A stretch of 64,000 nt of DNA, from assembly GCA_052034005.1 (NCBI GenBank), contig JBPOJB010000049.1:11323-75322 (forward strand), given 5' to 3'. The translations under genes were made by a program, and so were the position numbers. Below, one piece after another: positions 53,846-62,865 of this stretch (its first letter is position 1; the number at the start of each line of letters is the position of its first letter). Origin of the DNA: JAAYDI01 sp052034005 (GTDB lineage Bacteria; Planctomycetota; Planctomycetia; Pirellulales; Pirellulaceae). Under the pieces are notes generated by a model. It was not told the origin of the DNA. It did no database searches and saw only the letters and a program-made list of their open reading frames with translations.

Positions 53846-55030
53846 ATGAATGGTCTCCGCCTGGTGCTGGTCACTCGCAGATACTGGCCGTTGGTCGGCG
53901 GCGCCGAAACGGCCGTCGCCAACCTGGCATGCGGCCTGCGCCGCCTGGGCGCCAGGCCCATGATCCTCACCGGCCGGTACGATGCGCAGTGGCCGGTTGA
54001 CCTGGCCCATCGCGAGATCCCGGTGCACCGCGTGCCCGTCTCACAGTTCCGCTGGGGCATGTTACGCTACCTGATCGCGGTGTCGCGGTGGCTGCAGAAG
54101 AACCGGCCGGACATCGACATCGTCTGCGTGTCGCGCCTGGAACACGAAGCGCACACGGTGATCGGTGCATTGGCGGACTCCGGCGTCCCGGTGGTGGTCC
54201 GGGCCGAGGCCGACGAATCGTTTCACGATCCGCGTTCGGGTCGGGCGGGGCGCGCGGCCGGCCGGAGGCTGCGGCGATGCCGACAAGCCCAGGCGGTGAT
54301 CGCCACCACCGATCGAGTGGAGCAGCGCCTTGGCCAGTGGGGGATCGATCCTTCCAGGATCGTCCGCATCAGCAACGGGGTGCCGGTGCCGCCGGCCCGC
54401 ACGCCGGCGCTCAAGACGGCGGCTCGTCAGGCCTTGGCGCAGGTGAATGAAGACCTGCGTGTCCCGGCCAATCAGCCGGTGGCGTTGTGCGTTGGCCGAC
54501 TGCACCCGGACCACGGCGGGGAGGCGGTGATCCGGGCCTGGAAGCAGGTCGCGCGGGAGTGGCCGCACGCGCGGCTCTGGCTGGTGGGTGACGGGCCGCG
54601 CCGCGAGGCGCTGTACCGCCAGATCCGCGACGCGGACCTGGTGGGCCGGGTCCTGATGCCGGGCCAGTTCGACAGCACGGACGACCTGCTGGCCGCCGCC
54701 GACCTGCTCATCGCGCCCACGCTGCTTGCGCAGGAATCGCTGGCGGTGCTCGAGGCGATGGCCGGCGGCCTGCCCGTGCTGGTCAGCGCGGAGTCCGGGC
54801 ACCAGGAGTTGGTCACCGACGGCGTGACGGGCGGCGTATTCGCCGGCCGCGATCACCGGGCGCTGGCGGAGATGGTGTGCCGGCGGTTTCGCGATCCGGC
54901 CTCCGGCGCAGCGCTGGCCGCCGCGGCGCTCGAGCGCGTGCGCGCCGTGCGCAGCCTGCGCGCCATGGCCGCGTCCCACTTGCAGTTGTTCCAGCAGCTG
55001 ATTTCGTGCCGCGTGAGAATGGCGCCATGA
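53846..55030 (+). CDS. Glycosyltransferase family 4 protein (first of pair)
   Basis: 394 residues, GT-B fold. The N-terminal domain starts RLVLVTRRYWPLVGGAETAVANLACGLRRLG with the GG donor/acceptor loop; the C-terminal domain has VALCVGRLHPDHGGEAVIRAWK, LWLVGDGPRREAL and ESLAVLEAMAGGLPVLVS. The EX7E motif typical of GT4 has lost its first Glu (Ala in that position). It likely transfers a sugar from a nucleotide donor in the cytoplasm to a lipid-linked or core glycan. ATG 53846 was chosen on homology. It overlaps the next GT gene by 4 bp (ATGA). The link to kdsC suggests an LPS-type glycan. Confidence 0.88.
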   Translation: MNGLRLVLVTRRYWPLVGGAETAVANLACGLRRLGARPMILTGRYDAQWPVDLAHREIPVHRVPVSQFRWGMLRYLIAVSRWLQKNRPDIDIVCVSRLEHEAHTVIGALADSGVPVVVRAEADESFHDPRSGRAGRAAGRRLRRCRQAQAVIATTDRVEQRLGQWGIDPSRIVRISNGVPVPPARTPALKTAARQALAQVNEDLRVPANQPVALCVGRLHPDHGGEAVIRAWKQVAREWPHARLWLVGDGPRREALYRQIRDADLVGRVLMPGQFDSTDDLLAAADLLIAPTLLAQESLAVLEAMAGGLPVLVSAESGHQELVTDGVTGGVFAGRDHRALAEMVCRRFRDPASGAALAAAALERVRAVRSLRAMAASHLQLFQQLISCRVRMAP

Positions 55031-56142
55031 CTTGTCGCATCCTGCACATCATCCCGACACTCGATCGCGGCGGCGCCGAAAAGCAACTGGTGCTGCTGGC
55101 CACGCGACTCCCTCGCGACCGGTTCGACGTGCACGTGTGCACGCTAACCCGGTCGGGCCCGCTCAACGCACCGCTCTCCGAGGCGGGGATCCCCCAGCAC
55201 GCGATATCCAAACGCTGGAAGTTCGACCCGTCGGCGTACCTGCGCCTGCGGCGGTTGATCGCGCGCCTGCGGCCGACCCTGGTGCACACCTGGCTCTTCG
55301 CCGCGAACTGCTACGGCCGCTACGCCGCCTTGCGGTGCCGCGTGCCGCATATCGTGGCCGGCGAACGCTGTGTCGATCGCTGGAAGGTCTGGCATGAACT
55401 GGCGATCGACCGGCGCTTGGCGCGGCGCACGGACCGGATCGTGACGAACAGCCACGGCGTCGTCGAATTCTACGCCGCGCACGGGATCCCGGCCGACAAG
55501 TTCGAAGTGATCCCCAACGGGATCGAGCCGTACGTCGACCCGCACCCGAAACCACGCCACCAGCTGCTCCAGGAACTCGGGCTCCCGGCCGACGCCCGGC
55601 TGATCGGCGCGGTCGGCCGGCTCTGGCCACAGAAGGGCTACAAGGATCTGATCTGGTCCGCCGAGCTGCTGAAGGTGGTGCACGACGACACGCACCTGCT
55701 GATCATCGGCGACGGGCCCCAATACGCACAACTCCTGCGCTGGCGCGACAGCCTGCTGATCGAAGACCGCGTCCACGTCCTCGGCCAGCGGGACGACGTG
55801 CTCGCACTGCTGCCGCACTTGACTTGCTTCTGGCTGGGCAGCGCGTACGAGGGCCAGTCCAACGCGGTCATGGAGGCGATGAACGCCGGCGTGCCGGTCA
55901 TCGCGACCGATATCCCGGGCAACCGGGACCTGGTCGTCCCGGACGAGACAGGGTTCCTGTTCCCCGTGGGCGACCGGGCCACGCTTGCGCGCCTGACTCA
56001 CCGCCTGCTGACCGACCCCGCGCTGGCACAACGCCTGGCGCAAGCCGCCCAGCGCCGCATGCGCGAGCATTTCCGCGTCGACCAGATGGTCGATCGGCAC
56101 GTGGCGCTCTATGAGCGCCTCATGCAGGGACGCCCCGCGTGA
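55027..56142 (+). CDS. Glycosyltransferase family 4 protein (second of pair)
   Basis: 371 residues, GT-B fold. Start motif CRILHIIPTLDRGGAEKQLVLLA, then VGRLWPQKGYKDLIWSAELL, LLIIGDGPQYAQL and an intact EX7E in AYEGQSNAVMEAMNAGVPVIATDIPGN. This is close to the WaaG/PimB-like branch that builds oligosaccharides of surface glycans. The ATG overlaps the stop of the first GT as ATGA, so the two enzymes should be made together and may add successive sugars. The candidate promoter for GH99-like gene lies 106 bp downstream of the stop. Confidence 0.92.
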   Translation: MTCRILHIIPTLDRGGAEKQLVLLATRLPRDRFDVHVCTLTRSGPLNAPLSEAGIPQHAISKRWKFDPSAYLRLRRLIARLRPTLVHTWLFAANCYGRYAALRCRVPHIVAGERCVDRWKVWHELAIDRRLARRTDRIVTNSHGVVEFYAAHGIPADKFEVIPNGIEPYVDPHPKPRHQLLQELGLPADARLIGAVGRLWPQKGYKDLIWSAELLKVVHDDTHLLIIGDGPQYAQLLRWRDSLLIEDRVHVLGQRDDVLALLPHLTCFWLGSAYEGQSNAVMEAMNAGVPVIATDIPGNRDLVVPDETGFLFPVGDRATLARLTHRLLTDPALAQRLAQAAQRRMREHFRVDQMVDRHVALYERLMQGRPA

Positions 56143-56247
56143 CCGAACCGGCGGCCGTGCCTGTCTCGGTCGCGCAGCATGCCCGACAGGGCGGACTCGC
56201 CGGCCGTACCGGCTCCGGGGGCGCCCGCCGTCACGCAGCCGATTGGG

Positions 56248-56275
56248 TGTCTGACGCGCCGCGTAGTGGTATACT
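56248..56275 (+). promoter_or_regulatory. Candidate promoter of the WbsX/GH99-like gene
   Basis: TATACT at 56270-56275 is a near-consensus -10. A weak -35, TGTCTG, at 56248-56253 gives a 16-bp spacer. The transcript would start next to the palindrome at 56281. Confidence 0.4.
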
Positions 56276-56280
56276 GGCGG

Positions 56281-56295
56281 CTTGTACGATACAAG
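56281..56295. promoter_or_regulatory. Operator-like palindrome downstream of the -10 box
   Basis: CTTGTA-CGA-TACAAG is a perfect inverted repeat (6-bp arms, 3-bp spacer), 5 bp past the TATACT box and 36 bp before the GH99-like ATG. Its size and position are those of a repressor site overlapping the transcription start, of the LacI/TetR/GntR-type dimer-binding class. No regulator gene is nearby. Confidence 0.5.
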
Positions 56296-56330
56296 CACCT
56301 GGTGATTTGTCGAGCGGATGAGGAGTAGCC

Positions 56331-58700
56331 ATGAGAGTCTCTTTGCTTGGCGGCGCGTTGGCCATGAGCTTGATAGTCAGCTGGGGATCCAACGCAACGG
56401 CGCTGGACCAGCAGGGCGAGACGATCCAGCGGTGGACGTTTGACACCGATGGGGATCGCGAGGGTTGGACAGGAGCGAACTGCCTGAAAGACGTGGTTGT
56501 CCGCAACGGCATCCTGCGCGGCGTGATCAGCGGGACCGATCCGTTCATTGTCGTCTCCGGCCTGGACATTCCCGCGCGCCCGTGGAACCTGTGTCGGGCA
56601 CGGCTGCGTATCGTTCAAGATGAACCGCTGGCTCAGCGCGACGGCGAGCTGTTCTACGCCAATTCCGACGCCGGACCGTACGGAGGATTCTCCCAGGCGA
56701 AGACGAGCAAATGGACGGCCCCCGAGGCCAACACCTGGGGCGTGGTCGATATCTATCCGTTCTGGAGCCGCGAGGGAAAGATCATCAAACTGCGGCTGGA
56801 TTTTCCCCCGCCCACGGAAAGCCAGGTGAACAAAGCGGCTGTTGAAGTCGATTGGATCGAAGTCGTCGACTTGAAACTGGAGAACCAGCCGCCGATCGAA
56901 CCGTCCTGGCAGATCGACGGCGGCGCCGGCGAAACCTGGCGGTCGTCCCTGTTCTCCCTGGATGCGAAGCAGATCGGGAGTTGGCTGACGATCGCCGCCT
57001 CGGTCGATGCGCCGCGGTCTGTGGAGTTCTCCTGGATGGACGAGCGCGGCGCCTTCCACTCGATGATCGTCGAGTTCCAGCGGAATGCGACCGGGCTGTA
57101 CAACATCAACCTGGCCAACAGCAGGTACTGGACCGGAGCCGTCCATCAGTTCATGGTGCAGGTCCTGCCCGATCCTGAATCGACCGGCACGGTGACGTTC
57201 CAGTCGCTGGCGGTCCATCGCCGCCCCCAGGGGCCGCCGAACATCGACATCCTGTTCTGCGGCATCGAAGATGCGATCGTTCGCGCCGGCTACGAGACTG
57301 CGTTCTTCCTGGACCTGGTCAACAGCGGCGGTGAGGACGCGCCCGCCCTGACGCTGGACCACCTGGCGCTGCCGGCCGGCGTGTCGCTAACGGCCGCGGC
57401 CGACCAGCGCCTGATTGAACCGCTCCCGATCGGCCAGCGGCGGCGTGTCCTGTTTCCGCTGAAGGTCCGCGAGCCGGTCGAGGGCGTGATTCGGCTGGAT
57501 CTGGTCGCTCATGAGGGAGGCGCTTTTCAGGGTGTGCCGGTGGAGATCCCGCTCCAGGTCCTGCCCTCCCTGAATCTTCCCCGGGCGAACTACGTGCCGG
57601 AACCGCGGCCGGTGAAGTCCGAATACGAGATCGGCGCGCTGTATTTCCCCGGCTGGTATCACGGACACTCCTGGTCCCGCGTCTGGAACCGCTGCCCGGA
57701 ACGGCGCCCGCTGCTCGGCTGGTACGACGAGTCCAGCCCGGAGGTCATCGATTGGCAGATCAAGTGGTCGGCCGAAAACGGGATCCAGTTCTACCTGGTG
57801 GACTGGTACTGGAACAAAGGCAAACGGCAGCTCGAGCACTGGATCCAGGGGTTCCAGCGGGCGAAGTACAAGTCGTATCTCAAGTGGGCCATGATGTGGG
57901 CGAACCACAACGGCCCAGGCAGCCACAGCCTGGAGGACCAGGCCAACGTGACGCAGTACTGGATTGACAATTACTTCCAGACCCCGGAGTACTACTGCAT
58001 CGACGGCAGGCCGGTCGTCATGATCTGGTCGCCCGAAGGGATGGACAACGACGTGATCGAGATTGAAAGGAAGAAGGGCCACCAGCTGTCGAAAGGCGAA
58101 GGCGTCAAGATGCTGCTCGACCTGTCCCAGGACATGGTGAAGCGGGCCGGGCTCAAGGGGATCTACTTCGTGGCCATGAAGTGGCCCGAGGCCTCGACGA
58201 GCGCGGCCAATATTCAATGGCTGGCCGACGCGGGGTTCGAGATGACCTCCATCTACCACTTCATGGACGACGGAGGCAAGGCCGTGACCCGTCGGAAGTT
58301 CAATTTCGACCTGGTCGTGGAGGCGTCCAAGCCGTACTGGGAGCAACGTCACAAGACGGGGATCCTCCCGTTCCTGCCCAACTTGTCTACCGGCTGGGAT
58401 GATCGGCCATGGAACGATCACTGCTGGATCACGGACCGGACCCCGGCCAAGTTCGGCGAAATCTGCCGACAGTTCAGGCAGTTCGCTCAAGAGACGGGCA
58501 TCAAGCGGGCGGTGCTCGCGCCGGTCAACGAATGGGGTGAAGGATCGTATGCCGAGCCCTGCCGCGAGTTCGGGTTCGGCATGTACGAGGCGGTTCGCGA
58601 CAGCTTCTGCGAGAAGCCGGCGTCCGGCTGGCCGCTCAACTACGGACCCAAGGATGTCGGGTTGGGGCCGTACGACTACACCGAGGGCGCCCGGTACTGA
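56331..58700 (+). CDS. Secreted WbsX/GH99-like glycan enzyme with N-terminal beta domain
   Basis: 789 residues. A signal peptide (about 1-25, ending SNATALD) and an N-terminal sugar-binding-like sandwich (WTFDTDGDREGWTGANC) precede the catalytic part from about residue 430. There, YFPGWYHGHSW, LVDWYWNKGKRQLEHWI, YYCIDGRPVVMIWSP and APVNEWGEGSYAEP fit the WbsX-like/GH99-like barrel, with NEWGEG the likely catalytic Glu region. WbsX-type domains are found in O-antigen biosynthesis and in endo-acting mannan hydrolases; the signal peptide argues for hydrolysis outside the cell. GAGGAG precedes the ATG, and a candidate promoter with a palindromic operator lies just upstream. Confidence 0.85.
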   Translation: MRVSLLGGALAMSLIVSWGSNATALDQQGETIQRWTFDTDGDREGWTGANCLKDVVVRNGILRGVISGTDPFIVVSGLDIPARPWNLCRARLRIVQDEPLAQRDGELFYANSDAGPYGGFSQAKTSKWTAPEANTWGVVDIYPFWSREGKIIKLRLDFPPPTESQVNKAAVEVDWIEVVDLKLENQPPIEPSWQIDGGAGETWRSSLFSLDAKQIGSWLTIAASVDAPRSVEFSWMDERGAFHSMIVEFQRNATGLYNINLANSRYWTGAVHQFMVQVLPDPESTGTVTFQSLAVHRRPQGPPNIDILFCGIEDAIVRAGYETAFFLDLVNSGGEDAPALTLDHLALPAGVSLTAAADQRLIEPLPIGQRRRVLFPLKVREPVEGVIRLDLVAHEGGAFQGVPVEIPLQVLPSLNLPRANYVPEPRPVKSEYEIGALYFPGWYHGHSWSRVWNRCPERRPLLGWYDESSPEVIDWQIKWSAENGIQFYLVDWYWNKGKRQLEHWIQGFQRAKYKSYLKWAMMWANHNGPGSHSLEDQANVTQYWIDNYFQTPEYYCIDGRPVVMIWSPEGMDNDVIEIERKKGHQLSKGEGVKMLLDLSQDMVKRAGLKGIYFVAMKWPEASTSAANIQWLADAGFEMTSIYHFMDDGGKAVTRRKFNFDLVVEASKPYWEQRHKTGILPFLPNLSTGWDDRPWNDHCWITDRTPAKFGEICRQFRQFAQETGIKRAVLAPVNEWGEGSYAEPCREFGFGMYEAVRDSFCEKPASGWPLNYGPKDVGLGPYDYTEGARY

Positions 58701-58813
58701 GGCGCCGACAGGCCCTGATGCGTGCCCGCTTGCTGTCAGTCGGGGCACGGGCGCTCACGCCGCGTTGCCATGAGGCAGGCGTGGGCCGGTGCGGAGCCGC
58801 GCGTCGGCCCTGT

Positions 58814-60391
58814 TCACCGCCGCAGAATGGGGGCTTCGGGTTGCGGCAGTGTGGGCACGTCGTCGGAGCTGAGGCGGCGCGTCGGGCTGCCCGCGGGCGC
58901 GCGCGGCGCGGGGTCCGCGCCAGCTCGTTGCAGTAAACGCTCGTAGGTCGTCATCCAGGAGCTGGACGTTGCCTGCGAGGAATCGCGCGCCGCCGGGCGT
59001 ATGGTGGTGGCTCCCTCGCGCGACGCGCTGGCAAACTGGGCGCGATATGTCTGGGCATCGACCAGCGGCGCGAGTGGTTCTGGATCCATGGCTGCCGGCG
59101 GCGCCGCCTGGGTCGGCACGCTCGGGCGCACATGGGAAGGCGTCTTGGCCATGTAGGCCGGTCGGTCCTGCGAGGGGACTTCCGGGCGGGCGGATTCCGC
59201 CCGCGTCACCGCCTCCGTTCGACTGGGGGACGTCGCCGGGGAACGGTCCAGCGTGGGTGTGGGCGGCGGCCCCGCGGCCGATGCAACGGGCTGGGATGGC
59301 ACCACCGGCGGGCTGCCAGCCGGTCCGCCGGTCCCAGTACCGAACGTGTTGGCGACGGCGGTTGAATTGGACGGGCCGGCCGGCGCGGCTCCAGCAAGCG
59401 CGGCCTGAGTCGTATCAGGCGCATCGGGCGCATCGGGCGCATCGGGCTGCACGGCGTCGCCGGGCGGCTGGGTCGTGGGCGACGGCGACTTCTTGGCGAC
59501 CCAGGCCGTGGTCGGCGCCGTCGGCCTTTCCAGCTCCGTGCGCAGCGCCGCGTCCGGGTTCGCGCCGGCGGCGGTCGCCGGTGGATCCGCAGTGGCGGGG
59601 TCGGGTTTCGCCGGTCGCAGGATGTTCGTGGCGATGTCGAGCGGTTTCCGGACCGTCTTCTGATCTCGCACTGCCAGGTTGGGCGGCGTGAACTTCAGAT
59701 GCGCGTCAGTAGCCAATTGACGTGGCGTCGGCTGGTCCGGCGCGACCGCCGGCGCCGGCGCGCCGTGCGGCGCGGGGACGTCGTGCGGCGCCGGGGCACG
59801 ATTCGGCGCCCGGACCTGGGTCGTGCCCTCGGGCTGCGCCACCTGCCATGATCTGGCGGCGGCCGCAATCATGTCGTAGAGCGGATCATCCACGTGCGGG
59901 GCGTGGGCCAATTGCGATTCCTGCGGCTCTTCCAGCGGCGGCTTCGGGGCCGGGTCGGGGGGCGGACGGTGTGAAGGCCGTACGAGCGATGGTGTGCCCG
60001 ACGTGTCGTTGGCCACGGAAGGAATGGGCGGGCGAGCGTCCATAGCCCGGTATTTGAGCGGCACGACGTTCGGATTGGACATCGACTGGGACGGATCCAA
60101 AGAAGTCGAGTCGCCCTTGTCGGCCAACAACGGCTCGCCGGCCACTTTCTGCGAGCGGCTTTTGGCGGCCAGCCAGTCGACCGGTTTGCGCAGGGTCTGT
60201 ACCAGCGATGTGACGCGTGGCTCCACCTGCGCGTCATCCGGCATGGCCGCTCCGCCCTTGTCCGCCACCTGGGCCTGAGGCTCCGGTTGCTGTCTCCAGC
60301 CCAACCCAAACGACTTGGGGAATGTGCACCCGATCAGGCACACCACGGCGCCGAGCAACAGCGGCACAGCCCAGCGGATTCGTCGCAACAT
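58814..60391 (-). CDS. Pro/Ala-rich predicted lipoprotein
   Basis: 525 residues. The N-terminus MLRRIRWAVPLLLGAVVCLIGC is a lipoprotein signal with Cys at 22. The rest is low-complexity and probably disordered, rich in Pro, Ala, Asp and Thr, with a DAP repeat coded by three copies of a 9-bp unit near 59420-59447 and a PAPHDVPAPHGAPAPAV block. The only ordered-looking part is the end (YRAQFASASREGATTI, SSSWMTTYERLLQRAG). It has no recognisable homologous domain. The lipobox, the ordered ends and the absence of an equally good gene on the other strand support it as real. It may span the periplasm or cell wall. Confidence 0.6.
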   Translation of the reverse strand: MLRRIRWAVPLLLGAVVCLIGCTFPKSFGLGWRQQPEPQAQVADKGGAAMPDDAQVEPRVTSLVQTLRKPVDWLAAKSRSQKVAGEPLLADKGDSTSLDPSQSMSNPNVVPLKYRAMDARPPIPSVANDTSGTPSLVRPSHRPPPDPAPKPPLEEPQESQLAHAPHVDDPLYDMIAAAARSWQVAQPEGTTQVRAPNRAPAPHDVPAPHGAPAPAVAPDQPTPRQLATDAHLKFTPPNLAVRDQKTVRKPLDIATNILRPAKPDPATADPPATAAGANPDAALRTELERPTAPTTAWVAKKSPSPTTQPPGDAVQPDAPDAPDAPDTTQAALAGAAPAGPSNSTAVANTFGTGTGGPAGSPPVVPSQPVASAAGPPPTPTLDRSPATSPSRTEAVTRAESARPEVPSQDRPAYMAKTPSHVRPSVPTQAAPPAAMDPEPLAPLVDAQTYRAQFASASREGATTIRPAARDSSQATSSSWMTTYERLLQRAGADPAPRAPAGSPTRRLSSDDVPTLPQPEAPILRR

Positions 60392-60646
60392 ATCTAGTGT
60401 CCCCCCTGTACTCTCTTCTTCGGGCTGCGCCGATTGTGACGATTAGTCGTGTCAGCGAAAATCTGCCGACTTTCTCGGCTGCAGCGAACTCCGGCGGGCC
60501 TGAAGGTTGCCCAGCCTGCCCAGTTTTGGCGGACCCTCGGATGCGCGGGGTGCCTGCCGGGCGCGGTGGGAGGCCTTCAGGGGGTGCTTGACCGACGCCG
60601 AACCAGTACATTGGCGGGCGGCAGCGTGCTTGCAGGAGAGGTCCGC

Positions 60647-61690
60647 ATGACGACAACGCGCCGTTCGACCCGCTTGCTCCGCGCGGTGGCGGACTACGAT
60701 CGCGTGCTGGTCGTGACGCACGACAATCCCGACCCGGACGCCATCGCGTCCGGTTGGGCCGTGCACTGGTTGATCCGCCAGAAGTTGGGCATGCCGGTCC
60801 GCCTGATCGGCGGGGGCGCGATCGTGCGTGCCGAGAATCGCCACATGGTCAAGCTGCTGGCGCCCCCGATCGAATTGGTGGAGGCCGTGGACGTCGACCC
60901 GCGGACGGCAACCATCCTGGTCGATTGCGCGTCGACGGCCTCCAACCACGTGTTAGGCGGTTTGCCGGTGCGTCCGGTGGCGGTGATCGATCATCATCAG
61001 GTGCGCGGTCCGCGTCAGCGTCTGGCGTTCCGCGACATACGCCCGCGCGTCGCGGCATCTGCGACCATCGCGGCCAGTTATTTGAAGGACGAGCGGCTTG
61101 ACCCGCCAAGCGATCTGGCCACATCGCTGCTGTACGGGATCCACACGGAAACGCAGGGCAGCCAGACGCACTACACGGCCGTCGATCGGCGGATTGTCAC
61201 CTGGCTGACCAACTACGCGGACCCCGGCAAGCTGGCCGAGATCGAGAATGCACCCTTGACTCGCGAGTACTACTCGGACCTGGTGCTGGCCCTGCAGTCG
61301 AGCTTCATTTATGACGAGGCGGTGTTCTGTTTTCTGCCGCGAGCCCAAGGGCCGGAGACGGTGGCCGAAGTGGCCGACCTGCTGAGCCGTTGCAGCGGGA
61401 TTCGCAAGGTCCTGTGCGGCGCGGTCGTGGGCGATCAGCTATTCATCTCGGTCCGCACCGGCGTTGCCGCCGGCAACGCGGCCGAACTCGTCCACACGAC
61501 GCTCGTGGGACTCGGCGTCGGAGGCGGCCACGAGCATCGGGCCGGCGGCCAGATCCGGCTGACCCAGTGCCCGCTGAGCGGTGAATCGCTCGCCGACGAA
61601 CTGCGCAATCGCTGGCTCAACGCCTGTGGCAGTGATCGTCAGCGCGGCACACGGCTGGTGGCCCGGCGCGAAATCGTCAAGAACCTGTGA
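60647..61690 (+). CDS. DHH/DHHA1 phosphoesterase (NrnA/oligoribonuclease-type)
   Basis: 347 residues. Motifs are VVTHDNPDPDAIASGW (Asp metal ligands), the DHH signature in VIDHHQ near residue 124, and GGGHEHRAGGQI in the DHHA1 domain. Family members degrade nanoRNA, pAp or c-di-AMP-derived pApA in the cytoplasm, with Mn2+. Which of these is the substrate cannot be told. ATG 60647 has AGGAGAGG upstream. The gene converges on deoxyhypusine synthase, with a shared hairpin at 61770. Confidence 0.88.
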   Translation: MTTTRRSTRLLRAVADYDRVLVVTHDNPDPDAIASGWAVHWLIRQKLGMPVRLIGGGAIVRAENRHMVKLLAPPIELVEAVDVDPRTATILVDCASTASNHVLGGLPVRPVAVIDHHQVRGPRQRLAFRDIRPRVAASATIAASYLKDERLDPPSDLATSLLYGIHTETQGSQTHYTAVDRRIVTWLTNYADPGKLAEIENAPLTREYYSDLVLALQSSFIYDEAVFCFLPRAQGPETVAEVADLLSRCSGIRKVLCGAVVGDQLFISVRTGVAAGNAAELVHTTLVGLGVGGGHEHRAGGQIRLTQCPLSGESLADELRNRWLNACGSDRQRGTRLVARREIVKNL

Positions 61691-61769
61691 ACCGACGCGC
61701 CCCGGGGCGACTGCGGTGGCGAAACCGGCCGTGGCTCGAAGAGCCCGGCCGGCAGGCGTGGAAACGACC

Positions 61770-61798
61770 GGCCCTGTGCGCACGCGGGTCACAGGGCC
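61770..61798. terminator. Convergent-gene hairpin
   Basis: GGCCCTGTG (61770-61778) and CACAGGGCC (61790-61798) form a perfect 9-bp stem with an 11-nt loop. It lies between the convergent phosphoesterase and deoxyhypusine synthase genes and overlaps the latter's stop codon at 61789-61791. No T-run follows on either strand. It may stop read-through from both sides. Confidence 0.5.
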
Positions 61799-62865
61799 GT
61801 GAGCACGGCTTTGATCAACAGCGGCCAGACCAGCGTGGCGTCAGCGTGGATTTCGGCATAGCGGCCGCCGGCCGTGGGCGCCACGAACTTGCCCCAACTG
61901 ATGCCTTCCGCGTAGGTACAGCCGGACATGCCGCCCCAGTGCACCGGCTCGGGACAGATGCGCACCCCGTAGGAGAACCTGGGCTCGGGCAACTCGATGT
62001 CCAAGCGGTGGCTGGCAATGTCGTAGTACGGCGCCACTTGCTGGGCCCAGTTGCGCGGCACGCCGCCACCGACGGTGAAGATCCCCAGGCACGGCGCAGT
62101 ACCGACAAACCGCGCGTACTGCTGAAGGTCCAGGAACGGGTTGTAGTTGGGGACGGCCTGGAACACGTCGCGCGGATCGCACGGTTCCGACGGGGCAGGA
62201 CGCGCCGCCAACGCGCTGGACATTGCCCAGATGGCAAAATCCAGGCCCAACTCGCTGTCCGTCAGGGCCGGAATGAAGACCGGCACGTCGCGCTCGTACG
62301 CGCTGCGCAGCACGCCCGGACCCAGGTCCATCTCCGAAAGCCGCCGCCCGAGCTCGTGACAGATCCGGGCCGACGACCACACGCCGTCCGGCGGCGTCAC
62401 CTCCTCCAGAACCCCTCGAACCAAGTGCTCCACATCGTTCAGGTTCGCCTCCATCTCCAACGTGTCGTACACGCGGTTGTAGCCGCGCGTAAACAGGTCC
62501 GCGTCCGATAACGCCGGGTCGTAGCGGTAATGCGTCAAACCAATCGATTCGGTCAGCCCGTGCGCGATCAGGGCGCCCGTGGCGACGATCGCGTCCACCA
62601 ACGAATGGTCGATCATGTCGCAAATCACCCGCCCCTGTTTCGCCACCGTCATCGCACCCGATAAGGTCAACACAACGCGACAGTCCTCGCGACGCGCCAT
62701 CTCCAACACGATCTCGAAGGCCTCACCCAGCTGACGCCCGCCAAATGCCGTCTTGGACATCGCCCGCAGCAGGTCCGCAAACGTCTGCACCTTGCTCAAA
62801 TCAAGGCTCTCCAACGGCGTCAGACCGTCTGCACGCCCGTCATGCAACGCAACTCGTTTTGCCAT
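61789..62865 (-). CDS. Deoxyhypusine synthase homologue
   Basis: 358 residues. In archaea and eukaryotes this enzyme moves an aminobutyl group from spermidine to a lysine of initiation factor 5A; bacteria have no IF5A, and bacterial homologues use other amines. NAD-site motifs LTLSGAMTVAKQG and VATGALIAHGLTESIG, VPVFIPALTDSELGL and TVGGGVPRNWAQQ are present, as is the SWGK sequence containing the catalytic Lys that forms the enzyme-imine intermediate. All parts of the family length are there. ATG 62865 was preferred over GTG-type starts upstream. A perfect TATAAT lies 58 bp upstream. It could make homospermidine or a related polyamine. Confidence 0.9.
   Translation of the reverse strand: MAKRVALHDGRADGLTPLESLDLSKVQTFADLLRAMSKTAFGGRQLGEAFEIVLEMARREDCRVVLTLSGAMTVAKQGRVICDMIDHSLVDAIVATGALIAHGLTESIGLTHYRYDPALSDADLFTRGYNRVYDTLEMEANLNDVEHLVRGVLEEVTPPDGVWSSARICHELGRRLSEMDLGPGVLRSAYERDVPVFIPALTDSELGLDFAIWAMSSALAARPAPSEPCDPRDVFQAVPNYNPFLDLQQYARFVGTAPCLGIFTVGGGVPRNWAQQVAPYYDIASHRLDIELPEPRFSYGVRICPEPVHWGGMSGCTYAEGISWGKFVAPTAGGRYAEIHADATLVWPLLIKAVLTAL

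Noticed and set aside
56143..56321. 60-residue open frame after the second glycosyltransferase
   Set aside because: It covers the candidate promoter and palindrome, has no RBS and no homology.
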